A stretch of DNA of 64,000 bases from Pseudoxanthobacter soli DSM 19599 (GCF_900148505.1 NZ_FRXO01000010.1:81403-145402), one strand, 5' to 3'; positions 1 to 12,196 are shown, counted from the stretch's first letter. Numbers and translations are program-made. The notes: generated from the sequence alone by a model not told the origin.

Positions 1-490
1 TCCAGGTGTTGGTCGGGTGGTCGTTGGAATCGACGATGAACGAGGTGTTGAACGGCGTGGCCGAGAAGCGCACGTCGTCGAACACGAAGAACTCCGGCTC
101 AGGACCGACATAGACCGTGTCGCCGACGCCGAGCGTCTTGACGTAGGCCTCGGCCTTCTTGGCCGTGCCGCGCGGGTCGCGGCTGTAGAGCTCGCCCGAG
201 ATCGGGTCGATGATGTCGCAGATCACCACGCCGGTCGACTGCGCGAAGAACGGGTCGGTGTGGAAGGTGGCCGGGTCCAGCATGAGGGTCATGTCGGACT
301 CGTTGATGGCCTTCCAGCCCGCGATCGACGAACCGTCGAACGCAACGCCGTCGGCGAACATGTCCTCGTCGACCTGCGTGATGTCCATCGTCAGGTGCTG
401 CAGCTTGCCGCGCGGGTCGGTGAAGCGCAGATCGAGGTACTTGATGTCCTTTTCACGGATCTGCTTCAGGACTTCGTCCGCAGTCGTCAT
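1..490 (-). CDS. glnA: Type I glutamine synthetase, N-terminal part (runs off the window)
   Basis: Glutamine synthetase condenses glutamate and ammonia with ATP in the cytoplasm and is the main ammonium-assimilating enzyme. About 163 residues are visible, starting MTTADEVLKQIREKDIKYLD. They contain the beta-grasp motif FDGSSIAGWKAINESDM and the metal-binding start of the catalytic domain, GPEPEFFVFDDVRF, both typical of GSI. The C-terminal two thirds, with the adenylylation loop, lie outside the window. The gene is 142 bp downstream of glnB on the same strand, the usual glnB-glnA arrangement in Hyphomicrobiales, so co-transcription and nitrogen control through PII are expected from the family. 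Confidence 0.95.
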   Translation of the reverse strand, partial: MTTADEVLKQIREKDIKYLDLRFTDPRGKLQHLTMDITQVDEDMFADGVAFDGSSIAGWKAINESDMTLMLDPATFHTDPFFAQSTGVVICDIIDPISGELYSRDPRGTAKKAEAYVKTLGVGDTVYVGPEPEFFVFDDVRFSATPFNTSFIVDSNDHPTNTW

Positions 491-632
491 GTTGTGTTCC
501 TCAGATGTACGAACTTGCTGAAGGGTTCTGGTGGCCCGCCGTGAATTCAGCGTCCAGGCGGGCTGTCGAGCGCACCGGTCGGCCGCATGGATCGGGCCGT
601 GTTCCGGAGGCGCCCGAAGGGGCCGGTTGTCC

Positions 633-2925
<2,293 letters not shown>

Positions 2926-3063
2926 CCGCTCATCCCGCGCGGGGCATCGCCGCTCGGGGCTTCCGGGCGGGCGGTGGCGATGATATGAGACGGCCTGCAT
3001 CGCACCCGCCGGCCCGTCTTGCGTCCTTCGAAAGGACGCGGGACGCCGCGTCGGGTGTCGTGA

Positions 3064-3148
3064 GCGGGCGTGGTGGAACTGGTAGACACGCTGGATTTAG
3101 GTTCCAGTGGCGCAAGCTTTGGGGGTTCGAGTCCCTCCGCCCGCACCA
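3064..3148 (+). tRNA. tRNA-Leu (anticodon UAG)
   Basis: An 85-nt cloverleaf with CCA encoded. Acceptor GCGGGCG pairs with CGCCCGC, the anticodon loop TTTAGGT gives UAG, there is a class II variable arm, and the T-loop is GGTTCGAGTCC. It sits 138 bp after nnrD. Confidence 0.97.
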
Positions 3149-3582
3149 CCTGCCTTCGGCGGCAGCATCCGCCGTCCTCCGCGTCTGCGCTGCTCCGTTC
3201 CGCTTGCATCGTGTCGGCCCTGTTCCCATCTGCCGGTCACGTTGTCGCCAGCCACGGCGATCCCCCTGAGCGGGTGGGAAAACCGGCAAGCCGGAGCGGT
3301 TTCCTGCACCGGCGGAGCGGTCGGAACGCGAAGAAGTGTTGCCTTCCTGTGCAAGGGGCGGTATCGCGGCGGGCGAACCGGGGCCGCTTGCGGCCGGTCC
3401 GCGGTCGCGGCGTCGCGCGCAGTCCCGTCCGTCCGGCCTGTCCGGGCTGACGACCATGCACGGGCCGTCGATTTCGGAGCGACCTGCCGCCCGGCGGGAC
3501 GCGGGATGCTCCGGATAGAACCGCGGCCAGATCGAACCACGAGCGCCCGCAGCGGACGCTCCATCGAGAAGAATACGAACCC
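3149..3582. other. Gap between tRNA-Leu and tig, no gene seen
   Basis: About 430 bp of GC-rich sequence without a convincing reading frame. A short GC-rich hairpin follows the tRNA at about 3150-3166 without a T-run. The region presumably holds the tig promoter, but I cannot point to clear boxes. Confidence 0.4.
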
Positions 3583-4935
3583 ATGAACGTCACCGAGACC
3601 TTGTCCGACGGCCTGAAGCGCGAACTCGCGGTCGTCATCCCGGCTGCTGAAATCGACGCCAAGCTCGCCGCCTACATGGACGACCTGCGCGGCCGCGTGC
3701 GCATCAACGGCTTCCGGCCGGGCAAGGTGCCGGTCGGCCACCTGCGCCGGCTCTATGGCCGCCAGGCGATGACCGAGATCGTCAACGAAGCCGTGACCGA
3801 GTCCGTGCGCCAGGCCGTCGCCGACCGCAACGAGAAGCCGGCGCTGCAGCCCGCCGTCGAGATCCCCGACGACAAGCTCGAGGCGATCCTGTCCGGCGGC
3901 ACCGACCTCGCGTTCTCCATGCGCTACGAGGTCCTGCCGGAGATCGTCGTCGGCGACATCAAGTCGATCAAGATCGAGCGCCCCGTCGCCGAGGTGACGG
4001 AAGAGGAAGTCGATGCCGAGGTGGCCAACATCGCCAAGTCGGTGCGGCCTTTCGAGCCGAAGGAAGGCCCGGCCGCCGAGGGCGACCGCGTCACCATCGA
4101 CTTCCTGGGCAAGCTCGACGGCGAGCCCTTCGAGGGCGGCGGCGCCGAGGACTTCGACCTGGAGATCGGTTCCAACCGCTTCATCCCGGGCTTCGAGCCG
4201 CAGCTCGTCGGCCTGTCCGCCGGCGAGGAGAAGGTCATCACCGTGACCTTCCCCGAGGACTACGGCGCGGCGAACCTCGCCGGCAAGGAAGCCACCTTCG
4301 ACATCAAGGTGAAGGCCGTCGCCGCCCCGGCCGAGGTCAAGCTCGACGACGATTTCGCCCAGCGCTTCGGCCTGGAATCGCTCGACAAGCTCAAGGAAGC
4401 CGTGCGCGAGCAGATCTCCGGCCGCTATGCCGCCGCCAGCCGCCAGAAGGTGAAGCGCGCGCTGCTCGACGCCCTCGACGAGACCCACAAGTTCGAGGTT
4501 CCGGAACTGCTGCTGGAGACCGAAGTCGACGGCATCTGGCGCCAGTTGCAGGCCGACATGGCCCGCTCCGGCCGCACCTTCGAGGACGAGGACACCACCG
4601 AGGAAGAAGCGCGCGCGGAATATCGCCGCATCGCCGAGCGCCGCGTGCGCCTCGGTCTCGTGCTGTCCCATGTCGGTGAAGTCAACAACATCGAGGTGTC
4701 CGAGGAAGAAGTGCAGCGCGCCCTTCAGGACGAGCTGCGCCGCTACCCGGGCCGCGAGCGCGAGATCATCGACTACTACCGCAAGAACCAGGGCGCCGTG
4801 GCCGCGCTGCGCGCCCCGATCTACGAAGACAAGGTCGTCGACTACCTGCTCGAGCTGGCGACCGTCGACACCAAGACCGTCAGCAAGGACGAGCTGTTCG
4901 CTGAGGCCGAGGAAGACGAAGCCGCTGCGGCGTGA
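3583..4935 (+). CDS. tig: Trigger factor (ribosome-associated chaperone and peptidyl-prolyl isomerase)
   Basis: Trigger factor binds ribosomal protein L23 at the exit tunnel and helps nascent chains fold. The 450-residue product has the N-terminal ribosome-binding domain with the signature NGFRPGKVPVGHLRR, an FKBP-type PPIase domain (GDRVTIDFLGKLDGEPFEGG to FDIKVKAV, roughly residues 165-245), and the helical C-terminal domain ending in an acidic alanine-rich tail. It starts MNVTETLSDGLKRELAVVIP. It precedes clpP and clpX, the classic tig-clpP-clpX-lon order, though the 183-bp gap and the stem-loop after its stop suggest a separate transcript. Confidence 0.96.
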   Translation: MNVTETLSDGLKRELAVVIPAAEIDAKLAAYMDDLRGRVRINGFRPGKVPVGHLRRLYGRQAMTEIVNEAVTESVRQAVADRNEKPALQPAVEIPDDKLEAILSGGTDLAFSMRYEVLPEIVVGDIKSIKIERPVAEVTEEEVDAEVANIAKSVRPFEPKEGPAAEGDRVTIDFLGKLDGEPFEGGGAEDFDLEIGSNRFIPGFEPQLVGLSAGEEKVITVTFPEDYGAANLAGKEATFDIKVKAVAAPAEVKLDDDFAQRFGLESLDKLKEAVREQISGRYAAASRQKVKRALLDALDETHKFEVPELLLETEVDGIWRQLQADMARSGRTFEDEDTTEEEARAEYRRIAERRVRLGLVLSHVGEVNNIEVSEEEVQRALQDELRRYPGREREIIDYYRKNQGAVAALRAPIYEDKVVDYLLELATVDTKTVSKDELFAEAEEDEAAAA

Positions 4936-4942
4936 TCGACCG

Positions 4943-4972
4943 ACTGCCGCCCGGCGAACCCCGGGCGGCAGT
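4943..4972 (+). terminator. Stem-loop after tig
   Basis: A perfect 12-bp stem (ACTGCCGCCCGG with its complement) around a 6-nt loop, eight bases after the tig stop. No U-run follows, so it may be a weak or factor-assisted terminator or an mRNA 3' stabiliser. Confidence 0.55.
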
Positions 4973-5118
4973 CTCTCCGCCGTTATCCACCGTCTGTCCC
5001 TTCCGGTCCTGCAATCGTTGTCCTATATGACGGATGTGACGCAGTCCTGCGTCGTTCTCGTTGAAGCGGTTCGGCGCGCTGCCGCCATGACCCGCGCGGA
5101 TCAGGATAAGGACGTTCC

Positions 5119-5754
5119 ATGAAGGATCCCGTCGACACCTACATGAGCACTCTCGTGCCGATGGTGGTCGAGCAGACGAATCGCGGCGAACGGGCTTACG
5201 ACATCTTCTCCCGTCTCCTGAAGGAACGAATCATATTCGTGACGGGGCCGATCGAAGACACGGTCGCGACGCTGGTGTGCGCCCAGCTCCTGTTCCTCGA
5301 GGCGGAAAATCCGTCCAAGGAAATTTCCCTCTACATCAATTCGCCGGGCGGGCTCGTGACCTCCGGCCTCGCGATCTACGACACGCTCCAGTTCATCCGG
5401 CCGGAAGTCTCGACGCTGTGCATCGGCCAGGCGGCCTCGATGGGGTCGCTGCTGCTGGCGGCCGGCAACAAGGACATGCGCTTCTCGCTGCCGAACGCGC
5501 GCATCATGGTGCATCAGCCGTCCGGCGGCTTCCGCGGCCAGGCGTCCGATATCATGCTGCACGCCAAGGAGATTCTGTCTCTCAAGCGTCGGCTCAACGA
5601 GATTTACCAGCGCCACACCGGCCAGTCGCTCGATGCGATCGAGGCTGCGCTGGAGCGCGACAATTTCATGACGCCCGACCAGGCGCAGGCGTTCGGCCTC
5701 GTCGACAAGGTCATCGTCGACCGTACCTCGCTCGAGGGGCCGGACCGCGCCTGA
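5119..5754 (+). CDS. clpP: ATP-dependent Clp protease proteolytic subunit
   Basis: ClpP forms the tetradecameric serine-protease chamber that degrades substrates fed in by ClpX or ClpA. The protein has 211 residues with the catalytic triad Ser107 ([10 protein letters not shown]), His132 (MVHQPSGG) and Asp181 ([11 protein letters not shown]). The segment [20 protein letters not shown] matches the usual alphaproteobacterial N-terminus with its short propeptide. A purine-rich AAGGA lies a few bases before the ATG. A candidate -10 box CTATAT is seen at 5023-5028, but the -35 is poor. It is followed 325 bp later by clpX; CpdR, the adaptor for this protease, is encoded at 62486. Confidence 0.97.
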   Translation: MKDPVDTYMSTLVPMVVEQTNRGERAYDIFSRLLKERIIFVTGPIEDTVATLVCAQLLFLEAENPSKEISLYINSPGGLVTSGLAIYDTLQFIRPEVSTLCIGQAASMGSLLLAAGNKDMRFSLPNARIMVHQPSGGFRGQASDIMLHAKEILSLKRRLNEIYQRHTGQSLDAIEAALERDNFMTPDQAQAFGLVDKVIVDRTSLEGPDRA

Positions 5755-6079
5755 CGCGGCGCACGGCTCTCGCTCGCGGCGGGGTGCCGCGAAAATACCC
5801 GGTTGGTGGTCCTTGATCTTTCGGCCCGGAGCGTGATTGCATCGCGGAACGGGTTGAGAACCGCAACCGGCGAGGCGTTTCCGCGGACTTGAAGGCCGTT
5901 GCCTCAGGCCTGGATCGCAAAGGCGTGCGCTGCACGGCAGCGCTGAACTCCCCCCGTGACCGGGACCGGGGATCGGGGGGCGTCCCACAGGGTCTCCGGC
6001 CGCCTGCGCAAGGCGGCCCGGAACAAGCCGGAGCCGGTCGGCCGATGCCGATCCGTCTGCCGGGCATGAGGATGAAAGC
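5755..6079. other. clpP-clpX intergenic region, no gene seen
   Basis: 325 bp without a convincing reading frame or terminator. The length suggests that clpX has its own promoter in addition to read-through from clpP. A CTTGAT near 5811 is a possible -35, but no good -10 follows. Confidence 0.35.
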
Positions 6080-7357
6080 ATGAGCAAGGTCAGCGGAAGC
6101 GACTCGAAGAACACCCTCTACTGCTCGTTCTGCGGAAAGAGCCAGCATGAGGTGCGCAAGCTGATCGCAGGACCGACCGTGTTCATTTGCGACGAATGCG
6201 TCGAACTGTGCATGGATATCATCCGCGAGGAGAACAAGTCCTCGCTGGTGAAGTCGGGCGACGGCATCCCGAGCCCCTCGGAGATCCGCAAGGTCCTGGA
6301 CGATTATGTCATCGGTCAGGACCAGGCGAAGAAGGTGCTCTCGGTCGCGGTGCACAACCACTACAAGCGTCTGAACCACGCCGCCAAGAACAACGACGTC
6401 GAGCTGGCGAAGTCGAACATCCTGCTGATCGGCCCTACCGGCTGCGGCAAGACGCTGCTCGCCCAGACGCTCGCCCGCATCCTCGACGTGCCGTTCACGA
6501 TGGCCGACGCGACCACCCTGACCGAGGCCGGCTATGTCGGCGAGGATGTCGAGAACATCATCCTGAAGCTGCTCCAGGCGGCCGACTACAATGTCGAGCG
6601 CGCCCAGCGCGGCATCGTCTATATCGACGAGGTCGACAAGATCTCGCGCAAGTCCGACAACCCCTCGATCACCCGCGACGTGTCGGGCGAGGGCGTGCAG
6701 CAGGCGCTGCTCAAGATCATGGAAGGCACGGTGGCGAGCGTTCCGCCCCAGGGCGGCCGCAAGCATCCCCAGCAGGAATTCCTGCAGGTCGACACCACCA
6801 ACATCCTGTTCATCTGCGGCGGTGCCTTCGCCGGGCTCGAGAAGATCATTTCCGAGCGTGGCCGCGCCACCTCGATCGGCTTCAAGGCCCGCGTGCTGGC
6901 GCCGGAAGACCGCCGCACCGGCGAGCTGTTCCGCGTGGTCGAGCCGGAGGATCTGCTGAAGTTCGGTCTCATCCCGGAATTCGTCGGCCGCCTGCCGGTG
7001 CTGGCGACGCTGGAGGACCTGGACGAGCCGTCCCTGGTGCGCATCCTGTCCGAGCCGAAGAACGCGCTGGTGAAGCAGTATCATCGCCTGTTCGAGATGG
7101 AGGGCGTCGGCCTCACCTTCCACGAGGACGCGCTGCGCGCGATCGCCCGCCGGGCCATCGAGCGCAAGACCGGCGCCCGCGGCCTGCGCTCGATCATGGA
7201 GGCGATCCTGCTCGACACCATGTACGAGCTGCCGGGCCTCGAAGGCGTCAAGGAGGTCGTGATCTCCCCCGACGTGATCGAGGGCAAGGCGCGCCCGCTC
7301 TACATCTACGCCGATCGTGCGCCCGTTGCGGCGCCGGCTGCCGCTACCTCGGCCTGA
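6080..7357 (+). CDS. clpX: ATP-dependent Clp protease ATP-binding subunit ClpX
   Basis: ClpX is the AAA+ unfoldase that recognises degrons and threads proteins into ClpP. The 425-residue protein starts with the C4 zinc-binding domain ([11 protein letters not shown] and CDECVELC), which dimerises and receives adaptors such as CpdR. Walker A GPTGCGKT is at 118-125, Walker [10 protein letters not shown] near 180, the [21 protein letters not shown] region follows, then the IGF-type ClpP-docking loop and sensor 2 ([13 protein letters not shown]). Family-normal length. A strong terminator follows at 7403. Confidence 0.97.
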   Translation: MSKVSGSDSKNTLYCSFCGKSQHEVRKLIAGPTVFICDECVELCMDIIREENKSSLVKSGDGIPSPSEIRKVLDDYVIGQDQAKKVLSVAVHNHYKRLNHAAKNNDVELAKSNILLIGPTGCGKTLLAQTLARILDVPFTMADATTLTEAGYVGEDVENIILKLLQAADYNVERAQRGIVYIDEVDKISRKSDNPSITRDVSGEGVQQALLKIMEGTVASVPPQGGRKHPQQEFLQVDTTNILFICGGAFAGLEKIISERGRATSIGFKARVLAPEDRRTGELFRVVEPEDLLKFGLIPEFVGRLPVLATLEDLDEPSLVRILSEPKNALVKQYHRLFEMEGVGLTFHEDALRAIARRAIERKTGARGLRSIMEAILLDTMYELPGLEGVKEVVISPDVIEGKARPLYIYADRAPVAAPAAATSA

Positions 7358-7402
7358 GCGTTTCCGGCGAAGGCCCGCGGCCGCGCGGGTGGGACGACAT
7401 CG

Positions 7403-7442
7403 AAGGGCGCCGCTGCGGAGATCGCAGCGGCGCCCTTTCCGT
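7403..7442 (+). terminator. Rho-independent terminator of clpX
   Basis: A perfect 15-bp GC-rich stem at 7403-7417 and 7423-7437 with a 5-nt GAGAT loop, ending in TTT and a pyrimidine stretch, 45 bp after the clpX stop. Confidence 0.85.
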
Positions 7443-7835
7443 TTCCGGCAGGCGTTCCGGATATGTCTCGCCGGGTTCGCGCCACGGGCTTCGCGGCGAG
7501 CCGGCCGCGTGCCGGCCGAGCGGCGTGGAGAACGCGAGGGCGATGGGTGGCGGTTCTTGACACCGGGTAGGGGCGCGACCACCTAATGTGCTGTCACCCC
7601 GGCGCGGCCGGGCCGCGCGTGCCAGATGTGGGCGCGTGGTTTGGTCGGGGCGATGCGAAATCCGATCGACGGCCGTCCGGTCCTGCGCTTGGCCCTTCCG
7701 CCAGAGCGTTCCTCCCGACGAGACTGCGGACGGCCCCCATCGCATCGCTTGGATTTTCCCCGCTCTGGGGTACGCTGGCTTGGTTCGTGCTTGGTTACGG
7801 GCGAATCGGCCACGGCTCAGAAAGGACGGTCTCTC
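7443..7835. other. Upstream region of lon, no gene seen
   Basis: About 390 bp between the clpX terminator and lon. The only frame that extends lon upstream lacks family similarity. CTTGGA at 7748-7753, followed by GGTAC, could be part of a heat-shock promoter, but the spacing is not convincing. Confidence 0.3.
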
Positions 7836-10313
7836 ATGACCTCGATCGAAAATCGTCGCGCCGGAGCCAAAGGCGATCTCGAAGTGGTGCCTGTTTTGCC
7901 GCTGCGTGATATCGTCGTGTTTCCGCACATGATTGTTCCGCTCTTCGTCGGACGCGAGAAGTCGATCCGCGCCCTCGAAGAAGTGATGCGGAACGACAAG
8001 CAGATCCTGCTCGCCACGCAGAAGAACGCGGAGGATAACGATCCCGCGATCGATGCGATCTATTCCATCGGCACGCTGGCGACGGTGCTTCAGCTTCTGA
8101 AACTTCCCGACGGCACCGTGAAGGTGCTGGTCGAGGGCTCGTCGCGCGCCGGCATCGTGCGCTTCCGCGAGCGCACCGACATCTACGAGGCCGAGGTGGA
8201 GCGCATCGAGGATGCGATCCCCGATCCGGTCGAGGTGGAGGCGCTGGCCCGCTCGGCGGTGTCCGAGTTCGAAAATTACGTGAAGCTGAACAAGAAGGTT
8301 TCGGCTGAGGTCCTGGGCGCCGTCGGGCAGATCGAGGACTATTCGAAGCTGGCCGACACCATCGCCTCGCATCTCGCGGTGAAGATCCCCGAGAAGCAGG
8401 CGATCCTGGACCTGGCTTCCGTCGCCGAGCGCCTGGAGAAGGTGCTGGGCATGATGGAGAGCGAGATCTCGGTTCTTCAGGTCGAGAAGCGCATCCGCTC
8501 GCGCGTCAAGCGCCAGATGGAGAAGACCCAGCGCGAGTACTACCTGAACGAGCAGATGAAGGCGATCCAGAAGGAGCTCGGCGACGGCGAGGAAGGCCGC
8601 GACGAGGCGGCCGAGCTGGAAGCGCGCATCCGCAAGACCAAGCTCTCCAAGGAGGCGCGCGAGAAGGCGCTCGCCGAGGTGAAGAAGCTGCGCCAGATGT
8701 CGCCGATGTCGGCGGAAGCCACCGTCGTGCGCAACTATCTGGACTGGCTCCTGGGCATTCCGTGGGGCAAGCGCTCGCGCGTGAAGATCGATCTCGGCTA
8801 TGCCGAGCAGATCCTCGACACCGATCACTACGGCCTCGACAAGGTGAAGGAGCGCATCCTCGAGTACCTGGCCGTGCAGAGCCGCGCGAACAAGCTGAAG
8901 GGGCCGATCCTGTGCCTCGTCGGCCCGCCCGGCGTCGGCAAGACCTCGCTCGGCAAGTCGATCGCCAAGGCCACGGGCCGCGAGTTCATCCGCATGCCGC
9001 TCGGCGGCGTGCGCGACGAGGCGGAAATCCGCGGTCACCGGCGGACCTACATCGGCTCGATGCCCGGCAAGATCGTGCAGTCGATGCGCAAGGCCAAGAA
9101 GTCCAACCCGCTCTTCCTGCTCGACGAGATCGACAAGATGGGCATGGACTTCCGCGGCGACCCCTCGTCGGCGCTCCTGGAGGTGCTCGATCCCGAACAG
9201 AACCAGGCGTTCATGGACCACTATCTGGAGGTCGAGTACGACCTCTCGAACGTGATGTTCGTGACCACCGCCAACACCCTCGACATCCCCGGCCCGCTGA
9301 TGGATCGCATGGAGATCATCCGCATCGCCGGCTACACCGAGGATGAAAAGGTCGAGATCGCGCGCACCCACCTGCTGCCGAAGGCGGAGGCCGACCACGG
9401 CCTGAAGCCGAAGGAGTTCTCCGTCGACGACGGAGCGCTGCGCACCATCATCCAGCGCTACACCCGGGAAGCCGGCGTGCGCGGGCTGGAACGGGAACTG
9501 GCGACGCTCGCCCGCAAGGCGGTGCGTGACATCGTCGGCGGCGCCTCGGCCAAGACCGCGAAGAAGGCGGGCAGCCGGACCACAAAGCCGGTGACCGCCG
9601 TCAAGATCACGGCCAAGAACCTCGAGGACTATCTCGGCGTGCCGCGCTACCGGTTCGGCGAGGCGGAGCTCGAGGATCAGGTCGGCGTGGTGACCGGGCT
9701 GGCGTGGACCGAGGTCGGCGGCGAACTGCTGACGATCGAAGGCCTGATGATGCCCGGCAAGGGCAAGATGACCGTCACGGGCAACCTGCGCGACGTGATG
9801 AAGGAGTCGATTTCGGCGGCGGCATCCTATGTCCGCTCGCGAGCGATCGATTTCGGCGTTGAGCCGCCGCTGTTCGAGGAGCGGGACATCCACGTCCACG
9901 TTCCGGAGGGGGCGACCCCGAAGGATGGTCCGTCGGCGGGCATCGCCATGGCGACGGCGGTGATCTCCGTGATGACCGGCATCCCGGTTCGCCGGGACGT
10001 GGCCATGACAGGCGAGATCACCCTGCGCGGTCGCGTGCTGCCGATCGGCGGCCTGAAGGAGAAGCTGCTCGCCGCACTGCGCGGCGGCATCAAGACGGTG
10101 CTGATCCCCGCGGACAACGCGAAGGATCTCGCCGACATCCCGGACAACGTGAAGAGCGGGATGGAGATCGTCCCGGTCTCGCGGATGGACGAGGTGGTGC
10201 GCCGGGCGCTGGTTCGCGTGCCCGAGCCGATCGAGTGGCCGCGTCGTCCGGCCGCCGACAAGGCAGCCGTCCCGGCTGCCGAGGGTGACGTTTCGGCCGT
10301 CACCGCGCACTGA
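7836..10313 (+). CDS. lon: ATP-dependent endopeptidase Lon
   Basis: Lon is a homo-oligomeric AAA+ serine protease that removes misfolded proteins and specific regulators. The ATG at 7836 follows an AAAGGAC ribosome-binding site and gives 825 residues. The N-terminal LON domain begins [20 protein letters not shown], Walker [10 protein letters not shown] starts at residue 363, Walker B is FLLDEIDKM, and the protease domain has the dyad Ser700 ([14 protein letters not shown]) and Lys743 ([14 protein letters not shown]). A Lys/Ala/Thr-rich insert ([15 protein letters not shown]), common in alphaproteobacterial Lon, sits before the protease domain. The gene is followed by its own terminator and by hup. 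Confidence 0.97.
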   Translation: MTSIENRRAGAKGDLEVVPVLPLRDIVVFPHMIVPLFVGREKSIRALEEVMRNDKQILLATQKNAEDNDPAIDAIYSIGTLATVLQLLKLPDGTVKVLVEGSSRAGIVRFRERTDIYEAEVERIEDAIPDPVEVEALARSAVSEFENYVKLNKKVSAEVLGAVGQIEDYSKLADTIASHLAVKIPEKQAILDLASVAERLEKVLGMMESEISVLQVEKRIRSRVKRQMEKTQREYYLNEQMKAIQKELGDGEEGRDEAAELEARIRKTKLSKEAREKALAEVKKLRQMSPMSAEATVVRNYLDWLLGIPWGKRSRVKIDLGYAEQILDTDHYGLDKVKERILEYLAVQSRANKLKGPILCLVGPPGVGKTSLGKSIAKATGREFIRMPLGGVRDEAEIRGHRRTYIGSMPGKIVQSMRKAKKSNPLFLLDEIDKMGMDFRGDPSSALLEVLDPEQNQAFMDHYLEVEYDLSNVMFVTTANTLDIPGPLMDRMEIIRIAGYTEDEKVEIARTHLLPKAEADHGLKPKEFSVDDGALRTIIQRYTREAGVRGLERELATLARKAVRDIVGGASAKTAKKAGSRTTKPVTAVKITAKNLEDYLGVPRYRFGEAELEDQVGVVTGLAWTEVGGELLTIEGLMMPGKGKMTVTGNLRDVMKESISAAASYVRSRAIDFGVEPPLFEERDIHVHVPEGATPKDGPSAGIAMATAVISVMTGIPVRRDVAMTGEITLRGRVLPIGGLKEKLLAALRGGIKTVLIPADNAKDLADIPDNVKSGMEIVPVSRMDEVVRRALVRVPEPIEWPRRPAADKAAVPAAEGDVSAVTAH

Positions 10314-10324
10314 AAAATGGGCTG

Positions 10325-10358
10325 AAAGCCGCGGAAATCTCGGATTTCCGCGGCTTTT
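10325..10358 (+). terminator. Rho-independent terminator of lon
   Basis: A perfect 15-bp stem (10325-10339 with 10343-10357) around a TCG loop, ending in CTTTT, 11 bp after the lon stop. Confidence 0.85.
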
Positions 10359-10489
10359 CGGCTTGCGTTCGTCACGAAATCCGCGCAGGAAAGCGGCATC
10401 GCGCCGCCGGCAGACTAGGTCGACGGGCGGTTGTCGGTGCAAAAGCCGCGCGCCCAGTGACCGCGCGGAAGAAAATCGAAGGTGATTGA

Positions 10490-10789
10490 ATGACGAACGG
10501 CAAAGCGAATCGGTTCAGCAAGAACGAGCTGACCGCGGCGGTGGCCGAGAAGGCGGGCCTGACGAAGGCCGACGCTACGAAGGCCGTCGACGCCGCGTTC
10601 GACGCGATCGTCGAAGCGCTGGTGAAGGGCGATGAAGTCCGCATCGTCGGCTTCGGCACGTTTGCCGTCAGCGAGCGCGCCGCGTCCACCGGTCGCGATC
10701 CGCGCACGGGCGAGTCCATCGACATCCCGGCTGCGAAGGTTCCGAAGTTCAAGGCGGGCAAGCCGCTGAAGGACGCCGTCAACGCCTGA
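10490..10789 (+). CDS. hup: HU-family DNA-binding protein
   Basis: HU is a small dimeric nucleoid protein that bends DNA. The 99-residue product has the usual N-terminus after a short extension (MTNGKANRF, then SKNELTAAVAEKAGLTKADA), the core EVRIVGFGTFAVSERAAS, and the DNA-binding arm GRDPRTGESIDIPAAKVPKFKAGKPLKDAV with the conserved intercalating proline. The 9-residue extension is longer than usual; no other ATG, GTG or TTG start gives the canonical length. The lon-hup order is conserved in proteobacteria. Confidence 0.95.
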   Translation: MTNGKANRFSKNELTAAVAEKAGLTKADATKAVDAAFDAIVEALVKGDEVRIVGFGTFAVSERAASTGRDPRTGESIDIPAAKVPKFKAGKPLKDAVNA

Positions 10790-10819
10790 CGCGTCTTCCG
10801 GCATTCGCCGAAGTGTTGC

Positions 10820-10858
10820 AGAGCCCCGCGCCGGACGGCGTCGGGGCTCTTGTCTTTT
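10820..10858 (+). terminator. Rho-independent terminator of hup
   Basis: A 9-bp stem, AGAGCCCCG with CGGGGCTCT, closes a 13-nt loop and is followed by TGTCTTTTCC, 31 bp after the hup stop. Confidence 0.75.
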
Positions 10859-10933
10859 CCGAGCCCGTCTTCGTCCGGCTCTGTCTTGTCGGCGGCCATT
10901 GCCCGGCGTGTGTTGCCGGCCCTTCTGCGGCGG

Positions 10934-11281
10934 TCAGGCAAGGTCCGCGCCGAGAACGGCGCGCCAGTGCGCGAGCCGCTCTTTGAGCACGCGGTCGACG
11001 CTCACGGCCTCGATATCGTCGGGCAGGCGCTCCAGTTCTTCGAAGCTGAAGGCTTCGGCACCATGGGCGTTCCAGGCCGCCTGCATCGCAGGCCGTGTGC
11101 CGCTGCCGTTCGCCAGCGTGAACCACAGGCGATTGCGGATCGCGCCCACATCCGCCGTGCGCCCCACCCAGCACTTCCCTGCCGGCAGGCAACGCACGGC
11201 GTAGATCCCGGCGCGCGACTTGCGCTCCTTGTAGGCGGCAACGGCCGCTCTGCGTTCCTCGTGCTTCATCGTCGTTTCCAT
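10934..11281 (-). CDS. GIY-YIG nuclease family protein
   Basis: A 115-residue protein built around one GIY-YIG-like domain: AGIYAVRCLPAGKCWVGRT holds the two tyrosine-strand positions (GIY, and WVG in place of YIG), with a conserved Arg in the following helix (IRNRLWFTL). The N-terminus METTMKHEERRAAVAAYKERK is basic and helical; an internal ATG at 11269 is an alternative start. The second motif lacks the tyrosine (WVGRT), so nuclease activity is uncertain and a DNA-binding role is possible. It is divergent from the DUF2239 gene, sharing an operator-like region. The biological role is unknown. Confidence 0.7.
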   Translation of the reverse strand: METTMKHEERRAAVAAYKERKSRAGIYAVRCLPAGKCWVGRTADVGAIRNRLWFTLANGSGTRPAMQAAWNAHGAEAFSFEELERLPDDIEAVSVDRVLKERLAHWRAVLGADLA

Positions 11282-11316
11282 CTGGGGCGCAGCGGCGCCG
11301 GTGTCGCAATCCGGCC

Positions 11317-11362
11317 GATATACCCGGGTGATATTGACGAGGCAATTTTTATCCGGATAAAT
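11317..11362 (+). promoter_or_regulatory. Promoter with palindromic operator before the DUF2239 gene
   Basis: TTGACG at 11334-11339 and GATAAA at 11357-11362 are separated by 17 bp, a good sigma-70 pair. The -10 box lies inside a perfect 14-bp palindrome, TTTATCCGGATAAA (11349-11362). Just upstream, an 8-bp palindrome ACCCGGGT (11322-11329) is flanked on both sides by GATAT. This is the layout of a repressor operator, and it sits between two divergent genes. The regulator is not known. Confidence 0.55.
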
Positions 11363-11410
11363 TTATCGCGGTGAGCCCGCCGTTATGATGTCGCCACCAG
11401 GGAGCCGACG

Positions 11411-12025
11411 ATGACCGACCCGCTATCCCGCCCCGCGACCGCGTTCGAGGGCGGCTGTGCTGTCGCCCGGGGCGCGCTGATCGACGTGGCGATGGCGGTG
11501 AAGGCCCGGACGGAAGCGGACCCCGCAGCCACGCCGCTGGTGTTCGACGACGCGACCGGCGCCGTGATCGATCTCGACCTGAGAGGCGGCCGCGATGACA
11601 TCGCGGCGCGGCTTTCCACGGGTGTCGTTCCGGGACAGACGCGAGCCGGCGCGAACGAACCGGGTCCGGCGGGCGGCAAGGGGAGGGGGCGGCCGAAGCT
11701 CGGGGTCGTCGCGCGCGAGGTCACGCTGCTGCCCCGGCAGTGGGAGTGGCTGGCCGCGCAGAAGGGCGGGGCGTCGCAGGCGCTGCGGCGGCTGGTCGAC
11801 GACGCCCGCCGCCGCGATGACGGGCGCGACCGGGCCGCGACCGAGCGGGCCTACCGGTTCATGTCGGCCGCCGCCGGCGATCTGCCCGGTTTCGAAGAGG
11901 CGTCGCGGGCGCTGTTCGCCGGCGACCGCGCCCGGTTCGACGCTTCGACCGCCGGCTGGCCGGCCGATATCCGCATCCACGCGGCGCGGCTGGCGTGGGA
12001 CGATCGCGACGGCCCGGCGCGCTGA
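11411..12025 (+). CDS. DUF2239 family protein
   Basis: A 204-residue soluble protein matching my memory of DUF2239, a family of unknown function common in Rhizobiales and Burkholderiales. The central GRGRPKLGVVAREVTLLPRQWEWLAAQ followed by GGASQALRRLVDDARR resembles a small DNA-binding or ribbon-helix-helix-like segment. The C-terminal half (YRFMSAAAGDLPGFEEASRALFAGD and WPADIRIHAARLAWDD) is the best conserved part. GGGAG precedes the ATG. A role in transcriptional regulation is plausible but inferred only from the basic helical segment and the operator-like promoter. Confidence 0.72.
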   Translation: MTDPLSRPATAFEGGCAVARGALIDVAMAVKARTEADPAATPLVFDDATGAVIDLDLRGGRDDIAARLSTGVVPGQTRAGANEPGPAGGKGRGRPKLGVVAREVTLLPRQWEWLAAQKGGASQALRRLVDDARRRDDGRDRAATERAYRFMSAAAGDLPGFEEASRALFAGDRARFDASTAGWPADIRIHAARLAWDDRDGPAR

Positions 12026-12119
12026 CGGCGGCGTCGCGCCCGGTATCGCTCGCGCAGGGGTAAATCGGGGTAGGTCATTGGCCGGGGCAGCGCGACATCG
12101 GTGGCGCGGAGCCCGGAAA

Positions 12120-12196
12120 TGGTGGGCGGTGAGGGATTCGAACCCCCGACCCTCTGGGTGTAAACCAGATGCTCTAACCAGCTGAGCTAACCGCCC
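12120..12196 (-). tRNA. tRNA-Val (anticodon UAC)
   Basis: On the minus strand GGGCGGT opens the acceptor stem, the anticodon loop is TTTACAC (UAC), the T-arm is GGGGGTTCGAATCCC, and CCA is encoded (12120-12122). Confidence 0.97.

Noticed and set aside
7344..10442. Long minus-strand open frame of 1032 codons opposite lon
   Set aside because: Antisense shadow of a high-GC gene: Arg/His/Asp-rich, no family motif, and lon on the plus strand is unmistakable.
10820..10858. Bidirectional terminator also serving the GIY-YIG gene
   Set aside because: On the minus strand the hairpin is followed by GCAACACTTC, not a U-run, so only the hup direction is supported.
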